Source: Microbacterium sp. SS28 (lineage in GTDB: Bacteria > Actinomycetota > Actinomycetes > Actinomycetales > Microbacteriaceae). Taken from it: a stretch of 64,000 nucleotides of DNA. A program made the position numbers and the translations under genes. Where the stretch lies: assembly GCF_022761035.1 (NCBI RefSeq), contig NZ_JAKWJP010000001.1, positions 186,001-250,000 of the forward strand. The letters run 5' to 3'. Below are positions 1 through 10,373 of the stretch, piece by piece (positions within the stretch are counted from its first letter, which is position 1; each line of letters opens with the position of its first letter). The notes beneath the pieces are model-generated. The model saw nothing but the letters and a program-made list of their open reading frames with translations. It was not told the origin of the DNA and searched no databases.

Positions 1-1
1 C

Positions 2-2371
2 ATTCGCACGCCCGGGACCGACGACCCGCCCACGGGGTTCGACCCCCTCCTCGCTTCGGTCCCGTTCTCATTCAAGGTGGAGTGCCCGAGCGACCTCGAC
101 TGCGAGCAGCCGTGCACCTGCCCGCCCGGGGTGCATCATCCGCCGCCCATCGACTACCTCGCGAAGGACTATCAGGGCTTCCGCCGCGTCATGCTCGAGC
201 GCATGGCGCTCCTCGCGCCGGGATGGACCGAGCGGTCGTCCGCGGATGTCGGAGTCATGCTCGTCGAGCTGCTCGCGTACGCGGCGGACGAGCTGTCGTA
301 TCGACAGGATGCCGTCGCGACCGAGGCGTACCTCGGAACGGCCCGCAGCCGCGTCTCGCTGCGCAGGCATGCCCGTCTGGTCGACTACCGCGTGCACGAC
401 GGCGCGGCCGCGCGCGTGTGGGCGCGCATCAAGGTCGCGGATGGTGCCACCGACGTGCCCCTCGCGGCGCACACCCGTCTCCTCACGCGTGTGTCCGGCA
501 TCGCCGATGGGCGGCTGAAGGACGGCACACGCGATCATGAGCGGGTGCTCGACGCGCGTCCCGTCGAGTTCCAGACCGTCCACGCCGCACTCCTCGACCA
601 CGATCACGCCGAGATGCGGTTCTGGACGTGGGGGCGCCTCGACGCGACACTGCGCCCGGGCTCGACGTCGGCGACGCTCCGCGGCGACCACCCGGCCCTC
701 CGCGCGGGCGAGGTGCTCATCCTCGCCGAGACGGTCTCGCCGTCGACGAGGATCGCGGCCGACGCCGATCCCGCACGCCGGTTCGCCGTGCGGCTCACGG
801 AGGTCCGCTCGTCGAAGGACCCCTCAGGCATGCTCTTCGACGGCGGCGTCGAAGACGTCACCGAGATCCGCTGGCATGACGAGGACGCCCTGCCGGCCGC
901 TCTGTGCCTCGCCGTCGACGGCACCGAGACGGCCGGCGCGTGGGGAAACGTCGTGCTCGCCGACCACGGCGCGACGGTCACGAGCGATGACGGCCTCGGC
1001 GAGCTGCTCGGCACGGTCCCGGCGTCGCGCCTCGTGCGGGCCGCGGCCGACTGCGACGACGAGGGCGAACGGGTTCCTCCGCGCTTCCGCCCGGGACTGC
1101 GGTACGCCCCGCTCACGCGCGTCCTCGCGCGCGAGCGGGCCGTCCTCGCGACGGCCCCGCTCACCCCGACGCTGCGCACCGAGCTCTCGGGGAGTGCGTC
1201 GAAGAACGAGCTGCAGGCGCTCTTCGCGGCGGCGGGCATCGCCCGCATAGGGGACGAGGCGATCGTCCGCGGTGCAGGACGGCTGCACTCCCTGAGCTTC
1301 GGGGGCGGCGCGTGGCTGCTCCGCGAAGAGCCGCTCGGCACTCTGCAGGTGCTCGAGGAGTGGGAATCGGCATCCCGCGCCCGAGAAGGCGACCCGCGCG
1401 ACGCCGTCGCGTCGGTCGTGCTCACGGGCGTCGACCCCGCATCCGGACCGAACGACTGGGAGCCGAGCGCCGATCTCATCGCGAGCGACGGGGCGCACCG
1501 CGCGTTCGTGGTCGAGCAGGAGCATGACGGGACCGTCTTCCTGCGCTTCGGCGACGACGAGCACGGCGCCCGGCCGCCCGAGGGCACCGAGTTCCGCGCC
1601 CGGTACCGCGTCGGCAACGGCACCGCGGGCAACATCGGCCGCGAGAGCCTCGCCTATGTCGTGGACGACGAGACCGACATCGTCGGGGTCGTCAATCCGC
1701 TCGCGGCGTTCGGCGGGATCGAGCCCGAGACGGGGGACGAGATCCGCCGCGATGCGCCCGCGACGCTCTCGATCCAGGAGCGCGCCGTGACGGCATCCGA
1801 CTACGCCGCGAAAGCGGGCCTCTATCCGGGCGTCGCGAAGGCCGAGGCGACGTTCCGGTGGACGGGATCGTGGCGCACGGTGTTCGTCACCGCTGACCGC
1901 CGCGCGGGGCGGCCCGTCGACGCCTCGTTCGAGACGGGCCTGCGCGTCCACCTCGAGCGGTTCCGCATGGCGGGTTACGACCTCGAGGTGACCAGCCCGG
2001 TCTTCGTGCCGCTCGAGGTCGCCCTCCGCATCTGCGTCTCGCGGCGCCATCACCGCTCGCCTGTCGCGCGAGACGTGCGCGACGTGCTCTCGGACGGGAT
2101 GCTGTCGGACGGCCGCCTCGGACTCTTCCACCCCGACCGCTTCACGTTCGGCCAGAGCGTCTACCTCTCGTCGATCCTCGCGGCGGTCCACTCGGTGCCG
2201 GGTGTCGAGTCCGTCGACGTCGTGACCTTCCAACGGCAGCACGAGCCGTGGTCGAGCGGCATCGCGTCGGGCGTCATCCCGATGGGACGACTCGAGATCG
2301 CGCGCCTCGACGACGACCCGAGCTTCCCCGAGCGCGGTGTCCTCGAGCTCACCTATGGAGGCGGATCATGA
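2..2371 (+). CDS. putative baseplate assembly protein, 5'-truncated by window edge
   Basis: Structural baseplate protein of a contractile injection system (eCIS or phage-tail-like particle). The frame is open back to base 2 with no stop, and the residues before the first GTG (77) read as protein (FDPLL..VPFSFKVECPSD), so the true start lies left of the window. The visible 789 residues begin with a Cys-rich CPSDLDC/CTCPPG segment. The family signature follows: IDYLAKDYQGFRR, VELLAYAADELSYRQDAV and EAYLGTARSR. Later comes a baseplate-wedge-like region with FRFGDDEHGARPPEG-type strands. Residue patterns match the TIGR02243-type putative baseplate assembly family as I know it. The 3' end overlaps the next gene by ATGA, so the two are translationally coupled. 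The family call is secure; whether the particle is an eCIS or a tailocin depends on genes outside the window. Confidence 0.88.
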   Translation: MRTPGTDDPPTGFDPLLASVPFSFKVECPSDLDCEQPCTCPPGVHHPPPIDYLAKDYQGFRRVMLERMALLAPGWTERSSADVGVMLVELLAYAADELSYRQDAVATEAYLGTARSRVSLRRHARLVDYRVHDGAAARVWARIKVADGATDVPLAAHTRLLTRVSGIADGRLKDGTRDHERVLDARPVEFQTVHAALLDHDHAEMRFWTWGRLDATLRPGSTSATLRGDHPALRAGEVLILAETVSPSTRIAADADPARRFAVRLTEVRSSKDPSGMLFDGGVEDVTEIRWHDEDALPAALCLAVDGTETAGAWGNVVLADHGATVTSDDGLGELLGTVPASRLVRAAADCDDEGERVPPRFRPGLRYAPLTRVLARERAVLATAPLTPTLRTELSGSASKNELQALFAAAGIARIGDEAIVRGAGRLHSLSFGGGAWLLREEPLGTLQVLEEWESASRAREGDPRDAVASVVLTGVDPASGPNDWEPSADLIASDGAHRAFVVEQEHDGTVFLRFGDDEHGARPPEGTEFRARYRVGNGTAGNIGRESLAYVVDDETDIVGVVNPLAAFGGIEPETGDEIRRDAPATLSIQERAVTASDYAAKAGLYPGVAKAEATFRWTGSWRTVFVTADRRAGRPVDASFETGLRVHLERFRMAGYDLEVTSPVFVPLEVALRICVSRRHHRSPVARDVRDVLSDGMLSDGRLGLFHPDRFTFGQSVYLSSILAAVHSVPGVESVDVVTFQRQHEPWSSGIASGVIPMGRLEIARLDDDPSFPERGVLELTYGGGS

Positions 2372-4926
2372 GCACTCGACATTCCGCGTGCGGCTGCCCC
2401 GCGTGCCGCGCGGCCGCCGCGCCGCCGCTGCCCGTCGCGAACAGGCCGGGGCTGCGGTCGATCTCCTACCGGTCGGGCACGCACGGAGACTTCCTCGCAG
2501 CGATGATCGCCGGCTTGTCGCGAGACACGAGCCCGCGGCTCCATCCGATCCCGCCCGCGACGACGGCGCCGAAGCCGCACGAGGGGCGTCCAGCGCTGCG
2601 CGGGCTGCGCACGCGGGACTCCGACGATGCGACGATCGCGCTGCTCGACGCGTTCGCGGTGACGGCCGACATCCTGACGTTCTACACGGAGCGACTCGCC
2701 AACGAGGCATATCTCGGGACCGCGATCGAGCGCGCGTCGCTGCAGGAGCTCGGCGCGCTCGTCGCATACAGGCTCGCCCGCGGCGCGGCCGCCGAGACCG
2801 TGCTCGCCTTCTCGCTCGAGAAGCCGCCCGCTCCGCTCCCCCCGTCGATGAAGGATCCGGGGATCGCGCCGCCCGTCCTGCCGACGGCGCTCACCCTCCC
2901 GGTCGGGCTTCGCGTGCAGAGCATCCCCGGGCCCGGCGAGCAGCCGCAGACGTTCGAGACGGTCGAGCAGATCGAGGCCCGTCCGGCATGGAACGCGCTG
3001 CCGGTCGCGCAGACCGTGGGGTGGCCCGTCACCGCCGCGACGAAAGAGGCGTGGCTCAGCGGGATCGGCCTCGGCCTCGCGGCGGGCGACGTCGTGCTGC
3101 TGACATCGCATGACGCGACGGGCGAGTGGGACGCCCTGCAGCTCACGGACGTCGACCCCGAGCCCGCCGCGGGCCGCACGCGCATCGCATGGTCGCAGGC
3201 TCTCAAGGCCTCCGCCCTGCCGATGCTGCAGAGCGGCGCGTTCGAGGTCTTCGCGATGCGGCGACGGCTGTCGCTCTTCGGCCACAACGCGCCGAAGTTC
3301 GCACTCAAGGACCCGAATGCGAGCCCGCCGACCTACGACACCGTCGACGGGCTGTCCGACTTCCGCTCGGCCTACAGCGTCGCCGGCGTCACGTTCACGA
3401 CGCTCGACGGCTCGCACCCCGAGGTCGCGGTCGATTCGTGGCTCCTGCTCGAGTGGGGAGGCCGGACGCGGTACCGCGTCGAGAAGAACACCGAGCTGAG
3501 CCAGCAGTCGTGGGGCCTCGCGGGCCCCGTCACGGCCCTCGAGCTGGCGGGTCCCGCGTGGACCAACACGATCGCCCCGCGCTACGTCACCGCCCTCGCG
3601 GTGTCGGAGCGCCTCATGCTCGCCGAGGCCCCCGACACGGCCGCACTCGCGGGCACGGCCCTCGTCGTCGACGGCGACGCGACGGGGATGTCGAAGGGCC
3701 GCGAGGTGATCCTTGCGGGGACGGATGCCGCGGGCGCGCCCGTGTCCGAGACGCTCCACGTCGAGAAGGTCGAGGCGATCGGCGGCGCAGCGGGCGTGCG
3801 CACGCGGATCACGGTCGCGACCGCGCCCGCGAACCCGCCGACGCACGCGAGCGCCGTCGTCTTCGGCAATGCCGCCCGCGCGACGCACGGCGAGACGGTG
3901 ACGCAGCTGCTCGGCTCGGGCGATGCGCGTCAGGCGTTCGCCGCCTACCGGCTGCAGCAGTCGCCCCTCACCTTCGTGCGCGCCGAGACGCCGCGCGGCA
4001 CGGCGTCGAGCCTCGAGGTGCGGGTCGACGACGTGCGCTGGACCGAGGTGCCGACGACGGCGACCGCGGGCCCGCGCGATCGCGTGTACGAGACGCGGGA
4101 CGAGCCCGACGGCGGCATCAGCGTCGTCTTCGGCGACGGCAGCAACGGCGCACGGCCTTCGACGGGTGCCACGAACATCCGCGCTCGTCATCGCAAGGGC
4201 ATCGGCGCAGCGGGCAACGTCCGCAAGGACCAGCTCGGAATCGCCCTCGACCGCCCCCTCGGGCTCAAGGGCGTGACCAACCCGGCGCCCGCTGTCGGCG
4301 GCGTCGACCCGGAGTCCGAGGCTGACGCGCGACGCGGCATCCCGATCCCCGTCCGCACGCTCGGACGCACCGTCTCGCTCCTCGACTACGCCGACTTCTC
4401 GCTCGCCTTCGCGGGCATCGGGAAGGCGCAGGTGACCGTGCTGCCCGCGACGGGTGGCAGAGCGCTCATCGTCGTGACGGTGGCGGATGCCGCGGGCGCG
4501 GCGCCACCCGTCGAGGTCGTCTCGCGGCTCGAGCGCGAGCTCATCCGCTGGGGCGACCCGCTCGTCGAGCTCGTCGCGGTGCCCGTCCGCCGGGTCGAGT
4601 TCCGCATCTCGATGAAGGTCGACACCGATTCCGACCGCGAGCGCGGGGTCGTCCTCGCGGCGCTCGAGAAGGCACTCCGCGATGGGTACGGTGCACGGGC
4701 ACGCGAGCTCGGCGACCATGTCTCGGCATCGAAGCTCGTCGCGACCGCCGCGTCGGTGGTGGGCATCGTGGGGGTCGACCTCGACCTCCTCCACCGGGCG
4801 GCGACGCCGACGCTCGAGAAGCGCCTCATCGCGGCCCCTGCCACCTCCGCCGTACCCGTCCCGCTCGGGGCCGAGCTGCTCGTGCTCTCGCCCGATCCCT
4901 TCCCGCCGCTCCTGGAGATGCCATGA
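2368..4926 (+). CDS. putative baseplate assembly protein (second paralogue)
   Basis: Second large baseplate-type protein, 852 aa. The start is the ATG in the ATGA overlap with the previous stop, with GGAGG at 2357-2361 about six bases upstream; a longer in-frame GTG at 2248 lies inside the upstream gene and is rejected. The N-terminus has CGCPAC followed by RPGLRSISYR and FLAAMIAGLS. Then comes the same element seen in its neighbour (TERLANEAYLGTA, LGALVAYRLARG), so the two look like diverged relatives. A C-terminal gpJ-like part contains VVFGDGSNGARPS, GNVRKDQLG and a VEFRISMKV strand. In known eCIS loci two such genes sit side by side before the tail protein. It overlaps the next gene by ATGA at 4923. 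Exact position in the baseplate is inferred from synteny. Confidence 0.85.
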   Translation: MSTRHSACGCPACRAAAAPPLPVANRPGLRSISYRSGTHGDFLAAMIAGLSRDTSPRLHPIPPATTAPKPHEGRPALRGLRTRDSDDATIALLDAFAVTADILTFYTERLANEAYLGTAIERASLQELGALVAYRLARGAAAETVLAFSLEKPPAPLPPSMKDPGIAPPVLPTALTLPVGLRVQSIPGPGEQPQTFETVEQIEARPAWNALPVAQTVGWPVTAATKEAWLSGIGLGLAAGDVVLLTSHDATGEWDALQLTDVDPEPAAGRTRIAWSQALKASALPMLQSGAFEVFAMRRRLSLFGHNAPKFALKDPNASPPTYDTVDGLSDFRSAYSVAGVTFTTLDGSHPEVAVDSWLLLEWGGRTRYRVEKNTELSQQSWGLAGPVTALELAGPAWTNTIAPRYVTALAVSERLMLAEAPDTAALAGTALVVDGDATGMSKGREVILAGTDAAGAPVSETLHVEKVEAIGGAAGVRTRITVATAPANPPTHASAVVFGNAARATHGETVTQLLGSGDARQAFAAYRLQQSPLTFVRAETPRGTASSLEVRVDDVRWTEVPTTATAGPRDRVYETRDEPDGGISVVFGDGSNGARPSTGATNIRARHRKGIGAAGNVRKDQLGIALDRPLGLKGVTNPAPAVGGVDPESEADARRGIPIPVRTLGRTVSLLDYADFSLAFAGIGKAQVTVLPATGGRALIVVTVADAAGAAPPVEVVSRLERELIRWGDPLVELVAVPVRRVEFRISMKVDTDSDRERGVVLAALEKALRDGYGARARELGDHVSASKLVATAASVVGIVGVDLDLLHRAATPTLEKRLIAAPATSAVPVPLGAELLVLSPDPFPPLLEMP

Positions 4927-7097
4927 CCGAGCCCGAGGCCGGAACCACCGCCGCCCGGCTGTGGCAGCTGCTCCCCGCCGTCTACCGCCTGCGGGACGGC
5001 GAGGCGGGCGGCGTGCTCGCCGAGCTGCTCGACGTCTTCGGCGACCAGCTCGACGTGCTCGGCGAAGAGCTCGCGCAGCTCTACGACGACCAGTTCGTCG
5101 AGACGGCGGCCCCGTGGGCGACGCCGTACATCGGCGGGGTCGTCGGGTACCGCCCCATCCACGGCGTCGTGCCCGAGGTCGTCTCGCCGCGCGCCGAGGT
5201 CGCGAATACCGTCGCGTACCGCCGACGCAAGGGCACCGCGGCCGTCATCGAGCAGCTCGCCGCCGACGTCACGGGGTGGCCCGCGCGCGTGTACGAGTCG
5301 TTCGAGCGCCTCGCGACGACGCAGTACATGAACCACACGCGTCCGCACGCGGTCGCGAGCGCGAGCATGCGCGATCACGAGGCCCTGCACCACGTCGCCC
5401 CGGAGGGCGCGGCGTTCGACGACCTCGCGCACACGGCGCACGCGCGGCCCCTCGCCTCGACCTGGCGCGAGCACCGCGGCCGCTACGGGATCGTGAAGAT
5501 CCCGATCTTCCTGTGGCGGACACAGCCCGTGCGGCTCGAGCGCTCGCCCCTGACTCCCGACCCGTCGGTCGATGGTCGCCGATTCCGCTTCGACCCGCTC
5601 GGCGCCGATACGAGGCTCTTCGCGCAGCCCCGCATCGAGACCGAGATCTCGCACCTCGCCGAACCGCCCGACGTGCCGCAGCCGCTCACTGTGCGGTGGG
5701 CCGCCGACCACGCGCCCGCGGTCTACGGGCCCACGCTCTCGCGCGCGCGACGCTCGATCCTGCTCGAGAGGCAGACGGGCGCCGGCGAGCCTGTCGCGAT
5801 CCCTCTCGCCGACGTCCGCTTCGCCGACCTCTCCGACGCGCCGGGCGGTGCGACATGGGCGCATGAGCCTCCCGCGGGCCAGGTGTACATCGACCCCGCG
5901 CGCGGGCGGGTGTGGCTCGGCGACGCGCCGCCCGCCGGCGAGCAGGTGCTCGCGACCTTCTCGATCGGCATGGCAGTGCCGGTCGGGGCGGGAAACCGGC
6001 GGCGCGGAGACGAGCCGCTCCCCGCGCCGGAGCAGACGGTCTCGGACGGCGACCTCCTGCAGCCGGCCCTCGACCTCGTGCAGGACGGCGGCACGGTCCT
6101 CGTCGCCGACTCACGGCGCTACGCGCAGAACCTCACGATCACGGCCCACACACCCGACCCGACCGCCGATCCGGGGTCGGCGGTGTGCCTCGCCGCAGCG
6201 CAGGGCGCCCGCCCCTCGCTCGAGCTCACGAAGCCTCTTCTGCTCGACATGGAGCCCAGGAGCACCGTCGTGCTCGACGGCGTGCTCCTCTCGGGCGCGC
6301 CCGTGGTCCTGGACGAGGTCGATCCACCGGATCGGGACCGCCGCACGATCGTCATCCGCGACGCGACCCTCGTGCCGGGCCTCACCCGCACGCCGGACGG
6401 TGCAGCTGGTTCGCCGACCCGCGCGAGTCTCATCGTGCTCGACCCGTTCGCATGCGTCCGCATCGAGCGCAGCGTCGTCGGCGCGATCGTCGCCGTCGAG
6501 GGCGTCACGGTCGAGGTGACCGACTCGATCATCGACGGCTCGGCCCGCACCGGCGTCGCGCTCACGGGACGCGACGGCGCCTCGCCCCGGACCGTGGCGT
6601 CCGACGCCGATTGGCAAACCGGCGACGGTACCGCGGCGGCAGGCGATCTCGACATCCGCGAATCCACGGTCGTCGGGTCGGCCCGCTGCGTGCGGCTCGA
6701 TGCCTCGAACTCGCTCTTCCTCGCAACCCTCGAGCCCGGCGATCCGCGCCCGCGCCCCGTGCACGTCGAGCGCAAGCAGCAGGGATGCGTGCGCTATTCG
6801 TTCCTGCCCGAGGGATCCCAGACGGGCCGGCGGTTCCACTGCGCGCCGCGACCCGACGACCCCGTCGCCGTGCAGCGCGCCTCCCGGCCGCGCTTCGACT
6901 CGATGCGCTTCGGCGACCACGACTATCTCCGGCTGCACGAAGGCACGCCGGATCGCATCCGGCGCGGCGCCGACGATGAGAGCGAGATGGGTGTGACGCA
7001 CCGTCTCTACGCTCCGCAGCGCGAGGCGAATCTGCGCATCCGCCTCGACGAGTACCTGCGGTTCGGCCTCGCCGCCGACCGCATCTTCGCGACATGA
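4923..7097 (+). CDS. eCIS/phage tail protein with beta-helix C-terminal part
   Basis: 724-aa tail protein. The N-terminal ~150 residues (LLPAVYRLRDGEAGG, LAELLDVFGDQLDVL, FVETAAPWATPYIGGVVGYRP, VANTVAYRRRKGTAAVIEQLA) match the phage tail protein I-like family (TIGR02242 type) that joins baseplate to fibres. Residues ~375-600 carry turns such as SDGDLLQPALDLVQDGGTVLVADS and repeated short beta-strands, suggesting a right-handed parallel beta-helix. The start is the ATG of the ATGA overlap with the upstream gene. About 20 bases separate it from the DUF6519 gene, so it belongs to the same operon. Length is greater than a minimal tail protein I, consistent with the added C-terminal region. Confidence 0.8.
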   Translation: MTEPEAGTTAARLWQLLPAVYRLRDGEAGGVLAELLDVFGDQLDVLGEELAQLYDDQFVETAAPWATPYIGGVVGYRPIHGVVPEVVSPRAEVANTVAYRRRKGTAAVIEQLAADVTGWPARVYESFERLATTQYMNHTRPHAVASASMRDHEALHHVAPEGAAFDDLAHTAHARPLASTWREHRGRYGIVKIPIFLWRTQPVRLERSPLTPDPSVDGRRFRFDPLGADTRLFAQPRIETEISHLAEPPDVPQPLTVRWAADHAPAVYGPTLSRARRSILLERQTGAGEPVAIPLADVRFADLSDAPGGATWAHEPPAGQVYIDPARGRVWLGDAPPAGEQVLATFSIGMAVPVGAGNRRRGDEPLPAPEQTVSDGDLLQPALDLVQDGGTVLVADSRRYAQNLTITAHTPDPTADPGSAVCLAAAQGARPSLELTKPLLLDMEPRSTVVLDGVLLSGAPVVLDEVDPPDRDRRTIVIRDATLVPGLTRTPDGAAGSPTRASLIVLDPFACVRIERSVVGAIVAVEGVTVEVTDSIIDGSARTGVALTGRDGASPRTVASDADWQTGDGTAAAGDLDIRESTVVGSARCVRLDASNSLFLATLEPGDPRPRPVHVERKQQGCVRYSFLPEGSQTGRRFHCAPRPDDPVAVQRASRPRFDSMRFGDHDYLRLHEGTPDRIRRGADDESEMGVTHRLYAPQREANLRIRLDEYLRFGLAADRIFAT

Positions 7098-7118
7098 ATC
7101 CGGGAAAGGGACGAACTG

Positions 7119-10100
7119 ATGGGTGCTGACCTCAGCGGTGTGCGATTCGACGCACGCAAGGATCACTCGGGTGTCGTGCTTCAGCAGGGGCGTCTCCTGC
7201 TCGACGGCGACTGGAACGAGCTCGTCGCGATACTCGAGCGCCGTCTGCGCGCCAATGTCGCCGATCTCGACGGCCCCGGACCTCAGCCGGGGATCCAGGG
7301 CACGGCGGCGGTGTCGAAGGTCACGCCGGACGCCTTCGCACTGACCCTCGCGGCGGGCGACCTCGCGATCGGGCGTGGGCGCCTGTACGCCGACGGGCTG
7401 CTCGCCGAGAACCACGGCGGCGCGCCCGACGACACGTTCGACCCGATCCTGGCCGAGTCCTTCGGCTCGGGGGCCGTGACCTACTCGACGCAGCCGTATC
7501 TGCCTGCCCCGCCCGCACTCCCGAAGACCGGCACGCACCTCGTCTACCTCGACGTGTGGCAGCGCGAGGTCACGCACCTCGAGGATCCAGGGCTCATCGA
7601 GCGCGCCGTGGGCGTCGACACGACGGCGCGCTCGCAGACCGTCTGGCAGGTCAAGCACTTCGCCGTGCCTGCCGGCACGACCTGCGGAACGCCCGACGAC
7701 GCCCTCAAGGGATGGGGCGAGTCCATCGCACCCTCGGGCGCGCGCCTCACCGTCGAGACGATCGCCGTCGTCGACGACGAACCGTGCGAACTCCCACCCA
7801 CGGGCGGCTACCGGGGCCTCGAGCACCAGACCTACCGCGTCGAGATCCACGACCCCGGAACCCTCGGCACAGCGACCTTCAAGTGGTCGCGCGACAACGC
7901 GTCCGTCGCGAGTCCGATCCTCGAGGTGCTCGACGCGGGAGCCACGGTGCGTCCCGCCTCGCTCGGCAAGGACGACGTGCTCGGCTTCCACGACGGCGAC
8001 TGGGTCGAGATCCTCGACGACGAGCGCGAACTCTGGGGCAAGCCGGGCGAGATCCGCCGCATCGAGATCGACGACGCCGAGGGCACGATCACCCTCGTGG
8101 GTTCCGCGCTGCCGGTCGACCTGCAGCTGACGATTCCGGATGCCGCGTCCCGCCATCTGCGGATCCGGCGCTGGGACCAGGTGGGCGTCGTCCAGAACAC
8201 GGCGGGCGGCACGGTGGTCGACCTCGACCAGGCCGGTGCGACAGGGGTGATCCCCGTGCCCGCTGTCGCGACCGACAGGGTCGTGCTCGAGCACGGGCTC
8301 GTCGTGGGGTTCTCGTCGGCCGGCGGATCGTTCCGCACGGGCGACCACTGGATCGTCCCCGCGCGCGCCGCCGACGCGTCGGGCGGCGCGGTGGGGGCCG
8401 ATCCGCTCCTCGAGGAAGCCCCGCCGCTCGGCATCCACCACCACTATGTGCGGCTCGGCATCCTCACCGCCGCAGGCGTCACGGACTGCCGTCCCCAGTG
8501 GCCGACTCCCGGCGAAGGGGGTGGGAAGGGCTGCGACGAGTGCGGCTGCGAGTGCACGGAGTGCGTGACCCCCGTCTCGCACGCGAGCGGCGAGCTCACG
8601 ATCCAGGACGCGGTCGACCGCGTCATCGCGAGCGGAGGAGGGACCGTGTGCCTCGCGATCGGCCTGTATGCGATCCGCGAGCCCGTCCGCGTGGCCGACG
8701 CCGTCTCGGTGCGCATCCATGGTCAGGGCGCGGGCTCGATCGTCGTGGCGTCGGCGTCCGAGGGCTTCGTCGTGTCACGGAGTCGTTTCACGACGATCGA
8801 CGACCTCGCGATCGTGGCCGCGAACGACTCCGCCATCGTTCTCGACACGACGGTCGCCGCGACGGTCGAGCGCGTGACGGCGCTCATCCTCGCGCAGGAG
8901 GGCCCTTCGCGGGCGGCGATCGCCCTCGCTGGCGCGGCGGTCCTCACGCGTCTCCGCGACAACATCGTCCTCGCGCCGACGGGCATCGGCGAGGCCTCGA
9001 CGGGTGCGGAGGCGCGCCGCCGCACGCTCCTCGTCGCGGCGCTCGACGTGAGTGACAACTTCGTCGTCGCGCGCGACTTCGGGCTCCGGCTCGACGGCAC
9101 GACGGCCTTCATGCTCGCGAACCGCGTCGCCGCCAACACGGTCCTCCGCGCCGCGCAGGGCGGGCTCGTCACGACAGGCATCGTGGCTCCGGCATCCCTC
9201 CTCCCCGGCAGCTCGGTGGCGCTCGACGACAACACGGTCATCGTCGGCGGCACGGGCATCGCCGTGTCGGAGGGCGGCTTCGCGATCACCGGCAACCACG
9301 TCGCCGCCCCTCGCTCCGATCAGCCGGCTCGCACCGACGGGATCGCGATCATGCCCACGCCGCGTGGCGAGCTCGTGCGCGACACGGTCCGCATCGACGG
9401 CAATCACATCAGAGGCGTCGGCGGGCACGGGATCGTCGACTACTCCCCCGTCCAGACGCTCGAGATCACGCGCAATCGCATCGAGGTCACCCAGCACGGC
9501 ATCGTCGTCGACGAGAAGTCATCGGTCGACGTAGCGACGATCGCACACAACACGGTGCTGGATGTCGGCTCCCGGATCACCGACGAGGCGCCCGGGGTCT
9601 TCGGCATCCGGGTTGTCAACGCGACGCGTGCGGGCATCGAATCGAACACCGTGCGCGGCGTAGGGACCGCGCCCACGATGGGCGGGCGGTCCATCGGCAT
9701 CGACGTCGTCGCGGCCGCGGAGTCCCGCATCGCGGGCAACACCGTCGACCGCGTGGGCGACGTCGACAACGGGCGCGCAGAGATCGGCATCGCGGTGCGC
9801 GGCTTCGCGCGCTCGCAGATCGAGGGCAACTCGTCGCGCCGCTATCCGCCCGATCCGGAGTTCGACCCGAACGGCGGCGGCTTCATCGGCCTGCTCGTCG
9901 GCAGCGCCGACGAGCGCGAGCACGAGGTGGGCTTCACGACAGCCGGGGGCATCACGACGGGGCTCTCGTCCTCCGTCTTCGGCATCGGCCCGGCGTCCGC
10001 AGTCGGCTTCGGGCGCATCAGCGCCCCCGTCGTGACGGTCGACGCGAACATCGTCGCGGGCGGCGCAGGCGACGCACCGCCCGCCATGATCGTCGGGCTC

Positions 10101-10343
10101 CGCGGCGACGTCATCATCACGTCGAATCACGTGCACGGGAATGTCGAGTTCGGCACGCTCGCCCTGTGGGTGCGCGCCGAGACGGGGGCGATCGCGCAGA
10201 ACCGCCTGCGCGGCCGGCGGGAGCCCACCGCCGAGCTCTCGCTCACGGGTGCCACCGTGCTCGGCAACCTGTCGAGCGGCATCCTCCACCTCAACGGCTC
10301 GCCGCTGGGCGCGCCGTGGGACGCCCTCAACGTCGCCATCTGA
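7119..10343 (+). CDS. DUF6519 domain protein with Cys cluster and parallel beta-helix
   Basis: 1074-aa protein last in the recognisable particle genes. It starts at ATG 7119 behind a GGGAAAGGGA ribosome site. The first ~450 residues (MGADLSGVRFDARKDHSGVV, GRLLLDGDWNELVAILERRL, YLDVWQREVTHLEDP, YRVEIHDPG, FKWSRDNASVA) match the DUF6519 domain that accompanies baseplate genes in eCIS loci. A short cysteine cluster (CDECGCECTEC, near residue 472) follows. The remaining ~580 residues are NosD-like parallel beta-helix turns with repeated N-N/G-N positions (GNTVDRVG, ITGNHVAAP, IDGNHIRGVG). The beta-helix suggests a spike, fibre or adhesin role at the particle tip; that is inference. The Cys cluster could bind metal. 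Confidence 0.82.
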   Translation: MGADLSGVRFDARKDHSGVVLQQGRLLLDGDWNELVAILERRLRANVADLDGPGPQPGIQGTAAVSKVTPDAFALTLAAGDLAIGRGRLYADGLLAENHGGAPDDTFDPILAESFGSGAVTYSTQPYLPAPPALPKTGTHLVYLDVWQREVTHLEDPGLIERAVGVDTTARSQTVWQVKHFAVPAGTTCGTPDDALKGWGESIAPSGARLTVETIAVVDDEPCELPPTGGYRGLEHQTYRVEIHDPGTLGTATFKWSRDNASVASPILEVLDAGATVRPASLGKDDVLGFHDGDWVEILDDERELWGKPGEIRRIEIDDAEGTITLVGSALPVDLQLTIPDAASRHLRIRRWDQVGVVQNTAGGTVVDLDQAGATGVIPVPAVATDRVVLEHGLVVGFSSAGGSFRTGDHWIVPARAADASGGAVGADPLLEEAPPLGIHHHYVRLGILTAAGVTDCRPQWPTPGEGGGKGCDECGCECTECVTPVSHASGELTIQDAVDRVIASGGGTVCLAIGLYAIREPVRVADAVSVRIHGQGAGSIVVASASEGFVVSRSRFTTIDDLAIVAANDSAIVLDTTVAATVERVTALILAQEGPSRAAIALAGAAVLTRLRDNIVLAPTGIGEASTGAEARRRTLLVAALDVSDNFVVARDFGLRLDGTTAFMLANRVAANTVLRAAQGGLVTTGIVAPASLLPGSSVALDDNTVIVGGTGIAVSEGGFAITGNHVAAPRSDQPARTDGIAIMPTPRGELVRDTVRIDGNHIRGVGGHGIVDYSPVQTLEITRNRIEVTQHGIVVDEKSSVDVATIAHNTVLDVGSRITDEAPGVFGIRVVNATRAGIESNTVRGVGTAPTMGGRSIGIDVVAAAESRIAGNTVDRVGDVDNGRAEIGIAVRGFARSQIEGNSSRRYPPDPEFDPNGGGFIGLLVGSADEREHEVGFTTAGGITTGLSSSVFGIGPASAVGFGRISAPVVTVDANIVAGGAGDAPPAMIVGLRGDVIITSNHVHGNVEFGTLALWVRAETGAIAQNRLRGRREPTAELSLTGATVLGNLSSGILHLNGSPLGAPWDALNVAI

Positions 10344-10373
10344 GTGTCATCGCCATCTGAGAGAGGTCACATC

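Noticed and set aside
2353..4794. 813-aa open frame on the - strand opposite the second baseplate gene
   Set aside because: Arg/Asp-rich shadow of a GC-rich gene; no domain, no ribosome site, and the + strand frame has clear family blocks.
6111..8720. 869-aa - strand open frame
   Set aside because: Mirror of the tail and DUF6519 genes with the usual shadow composition (RRGA, HDR, VEVD runs).
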